A stretch of DNA of 64,000 nucleotides, taken from positions 186,001-250,000 of the forward strand of contig BGKB01000210.1 in the NCBI GenBank assembly GCA_003116975.1, written 5' to 3'. How positions within the stretch are numbered: position 1 is the stretch's first letter; each line of letters begins with the position of its first letter. Source of the stretch: Aurantiochytrium sp. KH105. Lineage: Eukaryota > Sar > Bigyra > Thraustochytrida > Thraustochytriidae. Below the pieces are notes generated by a model. It saw nothing but the letters and a program-made list of their open reading frames with translations. It searched no databases and was not told the DNA's origin. Below, piece after piece: positions 34,723-45,681 of this stretch. Both the position numbers and the translations under genes were made by a program.

Positions 34723-35282
34723 CTGGTTTCGAATTCATTTCCACAAACCAACTCCTCCCTCCCTCCCGCCCTCGCGCCCGCCCTCGCCCGCCCGCCCGCG
34801 CCCCCTCCTTCCCTTCGCGGCGCCGCGCCTCCTTCCCGCGCGGCCACGCTCGCGCGCGAGCGCGAGGGCAAGAGACAGACCGTCAGTCAGTCAGTCAGTC
34901 AGACGGGCGCGCGTCAGAGCCTGTAAAAGTAAGAGACACAGACAGACAGAGGCGCCGCTGGCCAGTGAGTGAGGGAGCGCCCGCTCGCCCCACCACTCGC
35001 ACCGCTCGCTCGCTCGCCCGCCGCCGCTCCCGGCGCCAGTCCCGCAACCGGGAAGCCCACGCCCCCACGCCCACGCAGCCACCGCCGACCCGGCGTCCAG
35101 CGAGCCCAGCCAGCGAGCCCCGCCGGCGAGCGAGCGAGCGAGCGAGCGCTCCCGGCGCGGGCCGAGTCGCGAGGCCCCAGCCAGCGAGCGCTCGAGCGCC
35201 GAGGCGTGTGCCGCAGCGCTCCCCGAGCGCTGTTCATCCATCGATCCATCCCTCGATCCATCTCCGTCTCCAACTCCAGCGC

Positions 35283-35327
35283 CAAGACAAGTCAAGACAA
35301 GACAAGACAAGACAAGACAAGACAAGA
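35283..35327. repeat. (ACAAG)n pentanucleotide tract in 5' flank of first channel gene
   Basis: About eight AGACA/CAAGA units, ~240 bp before the ATG at 35566, so probably within the 5' UTR or promoter. Confidence 0.85.
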
Positions 35328-35565
35328 AACCTCGCCTCCGGCGCCCGCTCGCTCCGAGCAGACGGCGAGAAGCGCAGGCGCCGCGTCGATCGGTAGACAG
35401 ATAGATACTAATCCCCTTCTCGGCCGCGTGCGCGGGGACGACGAGTCGAAGAGCGACAAGGAGGAGGAGAAGGAGTAAAGAGCGAGAGAGCAAGTTCGTT
35501 CGTCGCGAGCGCGCCTCGCTTGGCTGGCGGCCGCAAACGCAAAAGGAGGAGAGGAGGAGGAGAAG

Positions 35566-38199
35566 ATGAGCACGCCCGTGAGCCCGAGCGGGAGCGACGC
35601 CGGCACCGTGCAGGCGCCGCCCACCGCGAGCGGCGTCAGCGTGCGCAGCGGATTCACCACACGCACGCCTCTGAGCCCCAGCACGCTGCGCAGCCCGCGG
35701 CAGCGACCCAGGACGCAGTCCAGCGCGACGTGGCGTAAGAGCCTCTCCAGCGCCGACGAGGCCCTCGAAAAGGCTCTCAAGAAACCCGCCGCGGCCACCC
35801 CGGAAGAACCTGCACCCGAACCTGACCACGAGGTGCGCATGCTCTCCAGCCACACCGGCCGCTTCGAGGATAGCGAGTTCGACGAGAATGAGAGACTCGA
35901 CAAACACGAAAACCTCTTTTGCGGATTCCTCCGCCGCAGGCCAATCAAGTCCTTTCTCTTTGTGCTCGGCATCACCCTCATGATTGCCGGCGCATGCATG
36001 AAGGCCATTGACCGCGTCGACATCCGCCAGGTCCCAGAGGCTCTGCTCTTTGTTGGCTCTTCCCTGGCCATGGGCATCGTTGCCGATGTCATCACAGAGA
36101 CCTTCGGAGGCCTCCTCACAGCCATGGTCGGCATCGCCGGACGCCGACACAAAGAGGCCGAGTACCAGCTCGCCGTCGCCCACTTTTACTACCGCAGTGT
36201 CATCAGCAAAATCGACGTTCTCATCTGGGACCTTCTCGTCATCATCATGTTCACTAGCTTTGTACCCCGTGCGTCCGACAGCACTGCCATTGTGCCTACT
36301 TGGGAGCAGGCTTATTACTATCTTATTCGCCTCCTTGGTATCTGGGCTATGGTTCTCTTTGCACGCGTCCTTACGCAGCTCTTCCGCATGTACCTGACTC
36401 AGGACTTTGGCGTGCGGTCCTTTTCAACGCGTGTCAAGGACTCGCTCGACCGCGAGATCCTGCTCGCAAAGCTTCGCATGGTCCGCCCCAACCCCAACTT
36501 TCTTAGTCTCGCCAACCGCCTTCGCGTCGTCATGGACGGCGGCTACGGCGACCCTGAACTCTGGCAGGCCGTTGTCCGCCACGTCAACACGCACCACGTC
36601 GATGGCTTCGAACCCACCTCCGGCAAGCACGTGCCCGTCAAGCCCGGACAGGATCCCGGCCTCAGCCGTCGCGCACGCCCCGTTGCAGCTTCCATCTTCT
36701 CACGTCTCATGGAAAGCATCAAAGAACAGCGATACGACTTTCTCCATAGCGACGAGAACCTCGTAGATGGCGAACATAGCGACAGCGACGACGACAATGA
36801 CCCGGCGTCTAGCGAGGACACCGTCGTCAACGCCGAGCGCAAGGCAACCGGCAAGTCTTCCCGTGCCGACGGCGGCATTCGCAACACGGAAAGCTTCCGC
36901 ACCATCCGGAGCGATGAGCCCGCCGAGACGCCCGCTCTCGAGGAAGCCGACGAAGCCGCCAACGATCAAGGCGACGATGATGAGATCGCCAGCGAGTTGA
37001 TGCCTCCTCCTCTGGACTTTAGCGATCCCAACACGCGTGTCGACCTTGACGATCTCCAGGTCCACTTTGACAATGAAGAGAAACATGGCGCCGCCGTTAC
37101 CACAAAAGCACAGTCCCACTTGCGCGAACTCGATGAAGAACCCCCCGTGGAGACCCTGCAGGCCATCCAGGAAGAGTACGCACAGCTTCAGGATAGTGAC
37201 AAGAGCGACTCCAGTCGCCGCCAGCTTCTTTCGCACATGTCTTCCCGTCTTGGCAACAAGGTCTTTTTCAAGGACGAGGTGCTTCAGGCTCTCAAGCAAA
37301 TTGACTCCGCCTACAACTGGGAACATGTCTGGTCTCAGCACTTTGACCCCAAGGGGAGCGGCCTTCTCACCTGGCCTCGTATGCGCACCATGGTCTTGAA
37401 CTTTTACGAGCAACGCTACAACCTGTCGCTCTCGCTTCAGGATTCCAACGCTGCCATCAAAAGCATGGACGTCACCATTCTTTCCATCCTTCTCGTCATC
37501 GTTACGCTCATCAGTCTCACCTTTTTCACGACCGACATTGCTTCCACGCTCACCAGCTTTGCGACCGTTGTCGTCGGCTACTCTTTCATTTTTGGCAACA
37601 GCGCCATGCAGTCCTTCGAGAACATCATCTTTCTCTTTGGTGTGCATCCCTACGATGTCGGTGATACCCTGCTTTTTAACAACAACCGCTATACCGTCAG
37701 TCGCATTCGCCTTCTCACCACGGACTTTGTTCAGGCCGATGGTGCGATGATGCGCCTGCAGAACTCGTACGTGGCCACGCTCGGGCCCATTTTTAACCTC
37801 GACACCTCCCGCAACCATTCTATTGGCTTAGATCTCTACTTCCCGGCCACCGATGTGCGCGAGTCCACGGTCAAGGCCATTCGCAACTCCCTCAACGAGT
37901 TTGTCAAGGCCAACCCTTCCTCTTTCGAAGGTGCATTTTTCACGGCCCGCAACTTTCTTCACCCTCTCGAAGGCAATGGAGAGCTCCCTGGCAAGGGCAC
38001 GCACGCCACCCATGTTCACTTTGTGCTTTGGATCACCTACGCGTACTCTTTCAACGATGCCGGTCGCATTTTTATGGATCAGACCCAGATCATCACGCAC
38101 TTGTCAGAGACGCTCGCTACCCTGGGTCTCAGCAAGCCCATCATCGACGACACACACCACGGCGCGCAACGCTTTGGTACTTCGTCTGGCCAGCAGTAA
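35566..38199 (+). CDS. MscS-like mechanosensitive channel, array copy 1
   Basis: 877 aa, single exon. The layout resembles fungal Msy and plant MSL10-type channels with six transmembrane helices. The N-terminus (1-120) is disordered. TM helices lie at ~126-148, ~160-185, ~215-235 and ~250-275. A cytosolic linker holds the module around ELWQ...HHVDGFEPTSGKH...RRARPVA (~330-380), then an acidic low-complexity part. The EF-hand-like loop DPKGSGLLTWPR is at 594-605. TM5 is at ~630-655 and the pore-lining TM6 at ~660-690 (SFATVVVGYSFIFGNS). The beta domain starts HPYDVGD. Such channels open under membrane tension to release ions and solutes. The EF-hand position 12 is Arg instead of Glu, so calcium binding is doubtful. 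It is the first of five tandem copies and is closest to copy 2 in linker and EF-loop wording. Confidence 0.9.
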   Translation: MSTPVSPSGSDAGTVQAPPTASGVSVRSGFTTRTPLSPSTLRSPRQRPRTQSSATWRKSLSSADEALEKALKKPAAATPEEPAPEPDHEVRMLSSHTGRFEDSEFDENERLDKHENLFCGFLRRRPIKSFLFVLGITLMIAGACMKAIDRVDIRQVPEALLFVGSSLAMGIVADVITETFGGLLTAMVGIAGRRHKEAEYQLAVAHFYYRSVISKIDVLIWDLLVIIMFTSFVPRASDSTAIVPTWEQAYYYLIRLLGIWAMVLFARVLTQLFRMYLTQDFGVRSFSTRVKDSLDREILLAKLRMVRPNPNFLSLANRLRVVMDGGYGDPELWQAVVRHVNTHHVDGFEPTSGKHVPVKPGQDPGLSRRARPVAASIFSRLMESIKEQRYDFLHSDENLVDGEHSDSDDDNDPASSEDTVVNAERKATGKSSRADGGIRNTESFRTIRSDEPAETPALEEADEAANDQGDDDEIASELMPPPLDFSDPNTRVDLDDLQVHFDNEEKHGAAVTTKAQSHLRELDEEPPVETLQAIQEEYAQLQDSDKSDSSRRQLLSHMSSRLGNKVFFKDEVLQALKQIDSAYNWEHVWSQHFDPKGSGLLTWPRMRTMVLNFYEQRYNLSLSLQDSNAAIKSMDVTILSILLVIVTLISLTFFTTDIASTLTSFATVVVGYSFIFGNSAMQSFENIIFLFGVHPYDVGDTLLFNNNRYTVSRIRLLTTDFVQADGAMMRLQNSYVATLGPIFNLDTSRNHSIGLDLYFPATDVRESTVKAIRNSLNEFVKANPSSFEGAFFTARNFLHPLEGNGELPGKGTHATHVHFVLWITYAYSFNDAGRIFMDQTQIITHLSETLATLGLSKPIIDDTHHGAQRFGTSSGQQ

Positions 38200-40200
38200 A
38201 GTTGTCCATTTTTCTTCAAGCCTCTCGTCCTTTGACGTTGTCTGTTCAAGATGGGAGGAGGGAGAGGCAGCTGCGCCAAGCAAATCCAAGAGTTCTCCAC
38301 GAGGAGCTGTTTATGACGACCGTTTTTCCCTCACTTTCTCAACTCTATTATTCGTATCCGCTCCTGTCCTGCACATCATATATTTTTTATTCCAAGAATC
38401 ATCTTTGCCCTTGCTCGGTTTTGGCCTTGTCTCATTTACTTTCATGCACCTGTGCTGCTGCATGCTTCGCTCAACGAGGAGACCATGGCAGTGGTGAATG
38501 CATGCTTGCTTTCTTTCTTTCGAAAGCCTGCCTCAGCCTTGAAGTGAGAAAGAGAGCAAACGAGCCTCCTTCACGTTCTGCGCCTTACTAAACGCTTCCT
38601 TCACCGAATGACGCAACGAACGCCTCGTGCAAACCCATGGCCAGGGTAGATTTCCTCGCTGCTGTTGACGTAACTTCACTTCCAGATGCATCACCAGCTT
38701 ACACACATGCCGTGATTTACGCACGCCTGTTTTGCATTTTCCTCAGGAACAGATCGAGCGAGAATCTCGCGCCCGGGCCGCGGCGATGACGTGGTGCTCG
38801 CCGTAGCTACCGGGCTGTTGCGCTCTTGGCAGCAAATCGCTGTCGTCACTCACCGACCGTTGCGTGCAGGCCTGGTCGGCGCTACTAACAGCGAGCCTGG
38901 AGATTCGTGGAAATCCTGGAACATCGCGCTCGCTCGCTCGCTCGCTCGCTTTGTCAAGAAGCTCCATGACAAGCAGCTGCAGCTGCAGCGGCGGCGACAG
39001 ATCTGGGATCGGCAAATAGACGGCCACGCTGACCCTCAGCCACAAGATGCACACAAACGTCCAATCTCGTGTGCAAACAGCAGCAGCTTTCCAACGCTAG
39101 CGCCAACGTAGACGCGCAATCCATGCCAGCACGGCTGTTTTGCAGTGCGCCAATCCCCTGCTGCATTCTCCTTCGTCGTCCTTTGGCCGCTGCACAATAG
39201 CGCCTTCTTCCCCTCTTGGGAAGCCTCGTGTGTGTTTTCGTCCCCCACGAGTGTCTCTCGCAGATACGTGCAACACGCACCAGACTCAGCCCATTTATCC
39301 GCTTTTATAACTGTATGCTTCTGTGTTTGGTACGGAGTGATGACTTCAGCCTTGGGGGACGCGGGTTTCCCACCGCGCTTGTACTTGTATCAGAGCTCGC
39401 GCGCAGAACCTCTTTTCGCGCGCACAAGAACAGAAATTCCTCGCATGCGATGCGTGCGGGCGGTATCGTGCGCATCTTCATCCTGCAATTCCTGTTCGCC
39501 TTGCGGCCGCCGCTCCGACACCGCCCACCGCGCTCAGCGCAGCGCAGCAAGCAAGCAAGCAAGCACGCTCCGACCCGGCCGGGAGCGCACGCAGCCCCGG
39601 AGAGAGAGAGGGTTTGTTTTTTCGGCGGCCGAAGCGAAGGAAGGACCAGGGTCGCGCGCGGGAGCGGTTGGCTGGCTGCAAGGCACGCAGGCTTTGCCGC
39701 TTCACCTGCGTGCTTTCCAGCACCGGCGCCTCGGGGCTTCCTCCACTCCGCTCCAACCCGAATTATTCCGCGCGGTGGCGGCCACGAACACTCGCCCGCG
39801 ACGCGGCTCGGCAGCGACTTGCATCTGGCTGCACGGCTGCAGAATCCCCTCGCGCTCGGTCGGCCGCGCGCGCGTTTATCTGCGTGGCGCGCACGTCTGT
39901 TGTTTGTTGGCTGGGTTCTTTGCTGGTTGGTTGGTCTGTCTGTCTGTTGTGGCTGCCATTGTTCGCCAAGTGTGCTTGCGTCTGTGCTGCAGCCATTCTC
40001 CGATAGTCTCCAGGAAGCGAAGCGAGAGGAGAAAAAGCGCGCGGCGAGAAAAAGCGCGCAGCGAGCGAGGTCTCGACGGCCGGCAATCAAGAACTGCGCG
40101 CGCCGCAGCCGCCCTCGGCCGCGCCCGAGCAGCGCAGTTGCTGCTGCGCCGCGCCGACGCGGGCCGCGCTGGCCGGGTCTGCGTGCGTAGGCCGCGCGCG
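38200..40200. other. Intergenic between channel copies 1 and 2
   Basis: 3' flank of copy 1 and 5' flank of copy 2. The frame of copy 2 stays open upstream to 39145 with in-frame ATGs at 39340 and 39445, but the residues are Arg/Ser/Ala-rich without a domain. A CTCG repeat lies near 38929-38950. Nothing else was recognised. Confidence 0.5.
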
Positions 40201-43200
40201 ATGGAGGGGCCCTCCACGTACCCGTTGAAGAAGAACAGGGACAGCGGCGACGGCAGCCCAGACGCGACCGGTGATCAGGACGGCGCGGGGCTGTACGCCA
40301 GGGTCGGCGACGTCTCCGCGGAGCCGTGCGAGGAGCAGCAGCTCGACAGCGAGCAGTCCGGGGCGCGCGTGCAGCACGACCCTGACCAGGACGAAAAGCT
40401 TGCAGCGTGGCAGGGCATGCAGCACCTTCAACACCAGCAGGAGGACGACCTGGGAAACGTCCCGTGGAGTGGCGAGGACAACGAACAGCAACAGAGCAGC
40501 TGGAACAACCAGGCGCTCGACAAGGATGAGGCCCAGTTCGCTCAAGAACTTGCGCAACAGCAGCTAGGGATAGAACTTCAGCATCGCCTGGAAAGCCATG
40601 TTGACCAAACTCAACAGCAGAAACATCAAGGTGGTGGTGACCAAGAGGACGCGCAACAGCATGCAACCGTCCCGACCCAAGCACACAACAATGGATACGA
40701 TGAACAAACCGCCGATTATCAATCGAATCAATTCGACACAAGTCAATTCGACTCAGGTCATAGCAATTACAATGACAGCAGCGGTGGAATTCATCTCCTC
40801 AATACGGACGAAGACCAGCAAGACAATCACATTGAGCAACAGCCCAGCACAAATAAAGGCAAAGAGGGCAAAGATGGAAACACTCAAGACGATCACTGTG
40901 ATGGAAAGCAGCAGCAAGAACAAGATGCCAGCGAGGGAGCTCAAGAAAATGAAAAGAGCACTACAAAAGAAGTTCAACCATCGCAACATTCGGAATCGAA
41001 AAAGTTCACCTCATTCTTACCCATGTCGGTGTTCAAATCCAGGGCGCCCGCTGTCTCCTCAATCCAAGAAGGCGTCGCTTCGACGCCAGGTCTCCCCGAG
41101 GAGCAAGTGCATCCAGAAGTTTTGCAACCCAATGATCCAAAACAGGCGGCTGATGCAGAAATGGAAATGCATCTACAGAGCCTTAGCGGGCCCACACAGG
41201 CAGAAGAGCAGGCCAAAGAAACTCTATACGTTGCGGACTCGCACGAGAGCGACGACAAGGGAAAGAACCACTCTGATGAAGATTGGTCCTCGGACTCGGA
41301 GTCCACCGACTCGAACACAACCGCGGGGCCCTTGTGCTTTTGCTTTCGAGGAAGGCGATTCGCGCGTAAACTCCGTCGCTACATCACCCTCCGGCCCGTG
41401 CGCATCGCTATTTTCTCCGTGGGTCTGATTCTTATTGTTGTGGGATCATTTATGAAGGCTTTTAATGTTCTCGACGACCGCTACTTACCTACGGCGCTTT
41501 TATTCACGGGCTGCTCCCTTAGCTCAGGCATTATTGCTGACCTCATTGTTGTCAGCATCTTTTGGCTGCTCTCCAAGCTTGTGCACGTTTCCGAAAACAA
41601 AGAGGTCGAATACTTTGTCACGGCAACAGTCTTTTACCTCGGCAATATCCGCAATGGCCTTATCAATCTCTTGTGGTGTCTTATCATCATCATCATGCTC
41701 GTCTGCTGGGTCCCACGCGACGAAAACGAGACCATTGTTCCGAAATGGTCATCTGCTTATTACCACACGATCCGTATCCTCGCCATCCTCGCGCTCACAA
41801 TTCTCGCGCGAATCATCTCTGTTCTCATGCGCTCGTACCTCGTTCAGGACTTTGGCACTCGCTCGTACCAGGAAAAGGTCAAAGAAACGCTCGGAGAGGA
41901 AATCATTCTTGCAAAGCTGCGCCGCGTCAAACCCGACCCCGTCCTCACAAGTTTGCAGTCGCGCACGCAGCTTGTCATTCGCGAGGGAGGCACCGTTGGT
42001 CCCGAGCTCTGGCAGAATTTGTTGCGTTACGTGAACTCTCACCACGTCGATGGCCTCGAGCCGCGCAATGGCCATCACCAGGCCGTTCAGCCGGGCGTTG
42101 ACAATGGGCTTTCCAAGCGTTCACACCCCGTTGCGATCTCCGTCTTTGCTTGGCTCGTTGCTCGCATCGATGCAATCAAGAAACCCCCAAAGCAACAACG
42201 ACCCAGCAATAGTACCGGACATTCACGCAGCGCATCTTTTCATAGCGCCGGGACCGGAGATAGTCTGGACGATGACAACTTGTACGATCGCGATCTAGAC
42301 AACGCCTGGAATACCAATACATTCGATGAGCGGAGCGCTACGGAATCGCCGCCTGTTGCCTCGCTTTTTGCGCGCTCCGCAAGTCCGCCAATGCCGCCGC
42401 CCTCCTCGACGTCGTCTTCGAACGTGTCAATGCAGTCTCTCGCGAGGCCCAGCCTTGCGAGTACACGGAACGCAGACCGCTCCTCAATGTTTGAGCTTGC
42501 AGAGCCGGCTGTACGATCACGTTCCTCGGGCGAAGTTCCCCGAGCGCGCCGTCGTAAAGGCCCAACCACGTTTGCCGGCGTCATGCGCAGGGCCAAAGCC
42601 GCGCTCGACCCCATTGGGGACAGCCGCGCATCAACACCAAGGAGCATGGACCGTATCGAGCTTTTAGCGCGCAACGAGGCGCTTTCGTATGCGCGGCAAA
42701 AACGAAAAGCCTTTGCCAAGGATAACGGGCAGACGCGCCTCTCTTTGCGGTTCTTGCTCAAGCAGGATGTCTTGCCGATCCTCCAAGAAATCGACTCTGC
42801 ATTTGACTGGGACCACCTTTGGGAAAAGTACTTTGATCCCAAACGCAATGGCTTTGTGACGTGGCACACCTTTAAGGAAGTCATCACTGGCTTTTATGAG
42901 GCGCGCTACAACCTAGCGCTCACGCTGGCGGACTCGCAGGCTGTCCTTAAGAGCATGGATGTCGTCATTATGTCTGTGCTCATGATGCTCGTCATCACCA
43001 TGGGACTTGCACTGTACAGCACAGAGCTCGTCGCAATGCTTGCGAGCATCGGCACGGTCATCGTCGGCTACTCATTCGTCTTTGGAAGCACAGTGGCGTC
43101 GTCCTTTGAGAACATTGTCTTTCTCTTTGGCATTCACCAATATGATGTCGGTGACTCGCTCTACATGAACGGCGACTTTTACACCGTCTTGCGCATTCGC

Positions 43201-43875
43201 TTGCTCACAACTGACTTTTTACAAATGGATGGCAACTTTATTCGGCTCGAAAATCATCAAGTGGCGGCCATGGCCCCGATCTCGAATTTGTCAACTTCGC
43301 GCAACCACGCCGTCCGTCTCGAGACCTTCATCCCGACCGTTGAAGCCACCGAAGCCTTCATTCTAAAGCTCAAGGAGAAGATCAAGACATATGCAGACAA
43401 CAACCCGCATCTCTATGCGTACATCATCGCGCAGGCGCGCGATCTCATGCACCCTATGCGCGCGACCGGCGAAATGGCGGCCTGGGGTACGCACGCCACG
43501 CACACGCGCATCATATTCTGGGTGGAGTTTTCCTTTTCCTTTGAAGATGTTGGTCGCGTATTTGACGCTCAATCTCAATGCGTTGTAAAAATTGGCGACA
43601 TTCTCACGAGCCTTGGTGTCGTAAAACCCCTCTTGGACGGACCCTTAGTGGGTGCATGTCCGAGAGACAGCGACTCTACGGCCCCCAAGGTCGAGCCCCA
43701 CCGCCCGCGCATGGCTCCTTTGACGGGCCCAATCACTGCGAGCAGCTATATGAGTTCTCAACCCGCTGCAGAGGGCCGCGACTCGCCCGTCTTGCAAGCC
43801 CCGATCCCGATGCGCGTGCACTACGACGAGCACCAGGAATTCCCGCCTCGAACGACCACGCCCGCGAACTATTGA
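40201..43875 (+). CDS. MscS-like mechanosensitive channel, array copy 2 (long Gln-rich N-terminus)
   Basis: 1224 aa from the ATG at 40201. Upstream in-frame ATGs at 39340 and 39445 would add 287 or 252 low-complexity residues and are less likely. Residues 1-375 are Gln/Asn/Asp/Glu-rich and disordered, unlike the other copies. TM helices lie at ~399-421, ~434-460, ~485-505 and ~520-546. The linker has ELWQ...HHVDGLEPRNGHH...KRSHPVAISVF. The EF-hand-like loop DPKRNGFVTWHT begins at 879, with Thr at position 12. TM5 and the pore helix (ASIGTVIVGYSFVFGS) lead into the MscS beta domain (HQYDVGDSLYMNGD). The C-terminal tail is proline-rich. Function is as for copy 1, and the long polar N-terminus may mediate assembly or clustering (inference). 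An 18-bp minisatellite follows the stop. Confidence 0.9.
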   Translation: MEGPSTYPLKKNRDSGDGSPDATGDQDGAGLYARVGDVSAEPCEEQQLDSEQSGARVQHDPDQDEKLAAWQGMQHLQHQQEDDLGNVPWSGEDNEQQQSSWNNQALDKDEAQFAQELAQQQLGIELQHRLESHVDQTQQQKHQGGGDQEDAQQHATVPTQAHNNGYDEQTADYQSNQFDTSQFDSGHSNYNDSSGGIHLLNTDEDQQDNHIEQQPSTNKGKEGKDGNTQDDHCDGKQQQEQDASEGAQENEKSTTKEVQPSQHSESKKFTSFLPMSVFKSRAPAVSSIQEGVASTPGLPEEQVHPEVLQPNDPKQAADAEMEMHLQSLSGPTQAEEQAKETLYVADSHESDDKGKNHSDEDWSSDSESTDSNTTAGPLCFCFRGRRFARKLRRYITLRPVRIAIFSVGLILIVVGSFMKAFNVLDDRYLPTALLFTGCSLSSGIIADLIVVSIFWLLSKLVHVSENKEVEYFVTATVFYLGNIRNGLINLLWCLIIIIMLVCWVPRDENETIVPKWSSAYYHTIRILAILALTILARIISVLMRSYLVQDFGTRSYQEKVKETLGEEIILAKLRRVKPDPVLTSLQSRTQLVIREGGTVGPELWQNLLRYVNSHHVDGLEPRNGHHQAVQPGVDNGLSKRSHPVAISVFAWLVARIDAIKKPPKQQRPSNSTGHSRSASFHSAGTGDSLDDDNLYDRDLDNAWNTNTFDERSATESPPVASLFARSASPPMPPPSSTSSSNVSMQSLARPSLASTRNADRSSMFELAEPAVRSRSSGEVPRARRRKGPTTFAGVMRRAKAALDPIGDSRASTPRSMDRIELLARNEALSYARQKRKAFAKDNGQTRLSLRFLLKQDVLPILQEIDSAFDWDHLWEKYFDPKRNGFVTWHTFKEVITGFYEARYNLALTLADSQAVLKSMDVVIMSVLMMLVITMGLALYSTELVAMLASIGTVIVGYSFVFGSTVASSFENIVFLFGIHQYDVGDSLYMNGDFYTVLRIRLLTTDFLQMDGNFIRLENHQVAAMAPISNLSTSRNHAVRLETFIPTVEATEAFILKLKEKIKTYADNNPHLYAYIIAQARDLMHPMRATGEMAAWGTHATHTRIIFWVEFSFSFEDVGRVFDAQSQCVVKIGDILTSLGVVKPLLDGPLVGACPRDSDSTAPKVEPHRPRMAPLTGPITASSYMSSQPAAEGRDSPVLQAPIPMRVHYDEHQEFPPRTTTPANY

Positions 43876-45681
43876 AACATTCTGTCTCTTTCTTACTATC
43901 AACACAGATCTTGGTCCAAATTGCTTGCTTGGTCCAAATTGCTTGCTTGCTCCGAATGGCTTGTTTGCTCCAAATTGCTTGCTTGCTCCAAATTGCTTGC
44001 TTGCTCCAAATTGCTTGCTTGCTCCAAATTGCTTGCTCTATGATCGTGGCGCTTGGCTGGTCCAAGGGAGAGACCCTACTCTACCCTTCGCACTTTTTTT
44101 TCTCCCCCATGTGCGATCTTCTGGCCCTTGACTTTTCGGAAGCCCTCTGGCAGGAGGCTGGCTGCGTTGGCCGGAGGCCGGTCTGATCTGGAAAGCCGGG
44201 CTCGCCGAACGCTTCCCCACCACCGGAGCCGGATGTCGGCCGCCCCGCCGAGACAAGACAAAACAACCCGTCTCACATAGTACCTCCATCGGCCGCCGCC
44301 ACTGACCGAAAAAAAGTCCGAGTTCGTCGTTGTTCTTGACAAAGACCGGCCACAGCTTTTTGCCTGGCACTGGCACCTGCAGCTGTCTGACTGTACCTGC
44401 GTTTCCAGGCGGCAGAGGGTGGCGGCTGCCAAGGAGCTCGCGTCGCTCGCTCACGCGCTCCTAGAAAAGTCTCCTTCGCGCTGGTCAGGGCTCGCGGCAG
44501 GGCGCTTGTCTGCATATGCATCTTCGACTTCGAGCCAACCTGAGCCAATCGATTGGCAGCGCCGTCCGTGTGGTACGTCCGCCACCTCGACCCCGGCCAG
44601 GCCTCGCATCAACCCCAGCCAGAGCAGAGCGTCCACCCGCCCGCCCAAAGAAGCGTCCTCGAAAGCGTCCGTCCTCTCGGCCCGAGCCAGCCACCATGGC
44701 CAGCCGTGCTCTCTTCGCGCCCGCGTGTCGTCTTCATCCTGCGTCCCTCAACTCGCGACCGGCCACCGGCTTTCCCCCCTCGCGGTCGATCTCCTCGTTC
44801 GCCTGGCCGCTGTCTCCGCCGCCGTCGCTGCCAAAGAAGAAGCCACCGCCGGCCCCGAAGAGCCCGAGCGCGTCGCTCTTTCGACGATCGATCGATCGAT
44901 CGATCGATCAATCGATCTCAGATCGATCGTCGTCCCGGTCGAGGTCGATCTCGCGGTCACTTTTCCACCCGGCCTGGCTGGGGGCCTTGTTCGGCCACCC
45001 CTCGAGCCGTTCCCTGCGGTAGGGCCGGGAGCCCTCTGCCACTGCTGCTCTTTTTCTTTCCTCTCCGCTGCCTCGCGGCGAGAAGCGCAAGCTCGACGAA
45101 ACGCGCTGCCTTCCGCAGCCGCCACCTCCTGCGCAGCACGGCACGGCCCTCCCTCCCTCCCTGCCTGCCTGCATGCGGAGCAGGTCAACGGTACCCGCGG
45201 GAGTCCCCATCCCGCACGCGCAGCGCCAGCACAACACTACACAACGCGACCGCGAGGCACGTTTGCTCTTCTCCGCGCGCATCCTCGAGCAGTGGCCGGT
45301 CTTATGAAAGTTGTTGTTCCAGAGCATAAGCGAGTAGGCTATAACTTCCTCGTGGCTGCACGAAGAATGTGCGACGGGGGCAGGTGCTTCGGCAGAGGGA
45401 GGCTGCGATAATGGCGGCGAAACGACTCCGGCTGCGGCTGCGGCGTGCCGAGAAGGGAGGGAGCCTGGGGAGGAGCAGGCATACCGGCATCGCCGCATTT
45501 GCATGGCGGGGGCCGATTGAGACGCTGGCCGAGCGAGAGAGAGCGTCTGACTGGCTGGCTGACTGACTGCCTGCCTGCCTGTCCGGTGAGGTGACCGTGG
45601 CTCTCACAGGCCTCAGGCCAGGCAAGGCAAGGCAAGACGAAGGAGGGGGACGTGGCGTGGACGAGAAAGCAGACCGCGACG
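43876..45681. other. Intergenic between channel copies 2 and 3
   Basis: Apart from the minisatellite it holds a (GATC/ATCG)n tract at ~44884-44930, and CTGCCTGC runs close to copy 3. No gene supported. Frames here are Arg/Ser/Pro-rich and overlap on both strands. Confidence 0.5.
43911..44036. repeat. 18-bp minisatellite, seven units
   Basis: Seven head-to-tail copies of TTGCTCCAAATTGCTTGC, with small changes (G for C in units 1-2, three changes in unit 3). It starts 36 nt after the stop codon of channel copy 2, so it is probably in its 3' UTR. Confidence 0.95.

Larger units (their letters stand above)
27495..35565. other. About 8 kb gene desert with many simple repeats
   Basis: No gene could be supported on either strand. 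Contents include (CTAC)n at ~27907-27935, a duplicated palindrome at 29003-29056, (CATC/GATC)n at ~30566-30610, GCCTGCGT repeats at ~31130-31190, T-rich tracts (31500-31560, 32965-33025), CTGCAG repeats near 32545-32575, (CGTT/CGAT)n at ~33441-33469, a GCT run near 34028-34051 and a long (TTTC)n at 34638-34722. The section from 34.9 kb probably belongs to the 5' flank/UTR of the first channel gene. Non-coding RNAs cannot be excluded. Confidence 0.5.
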
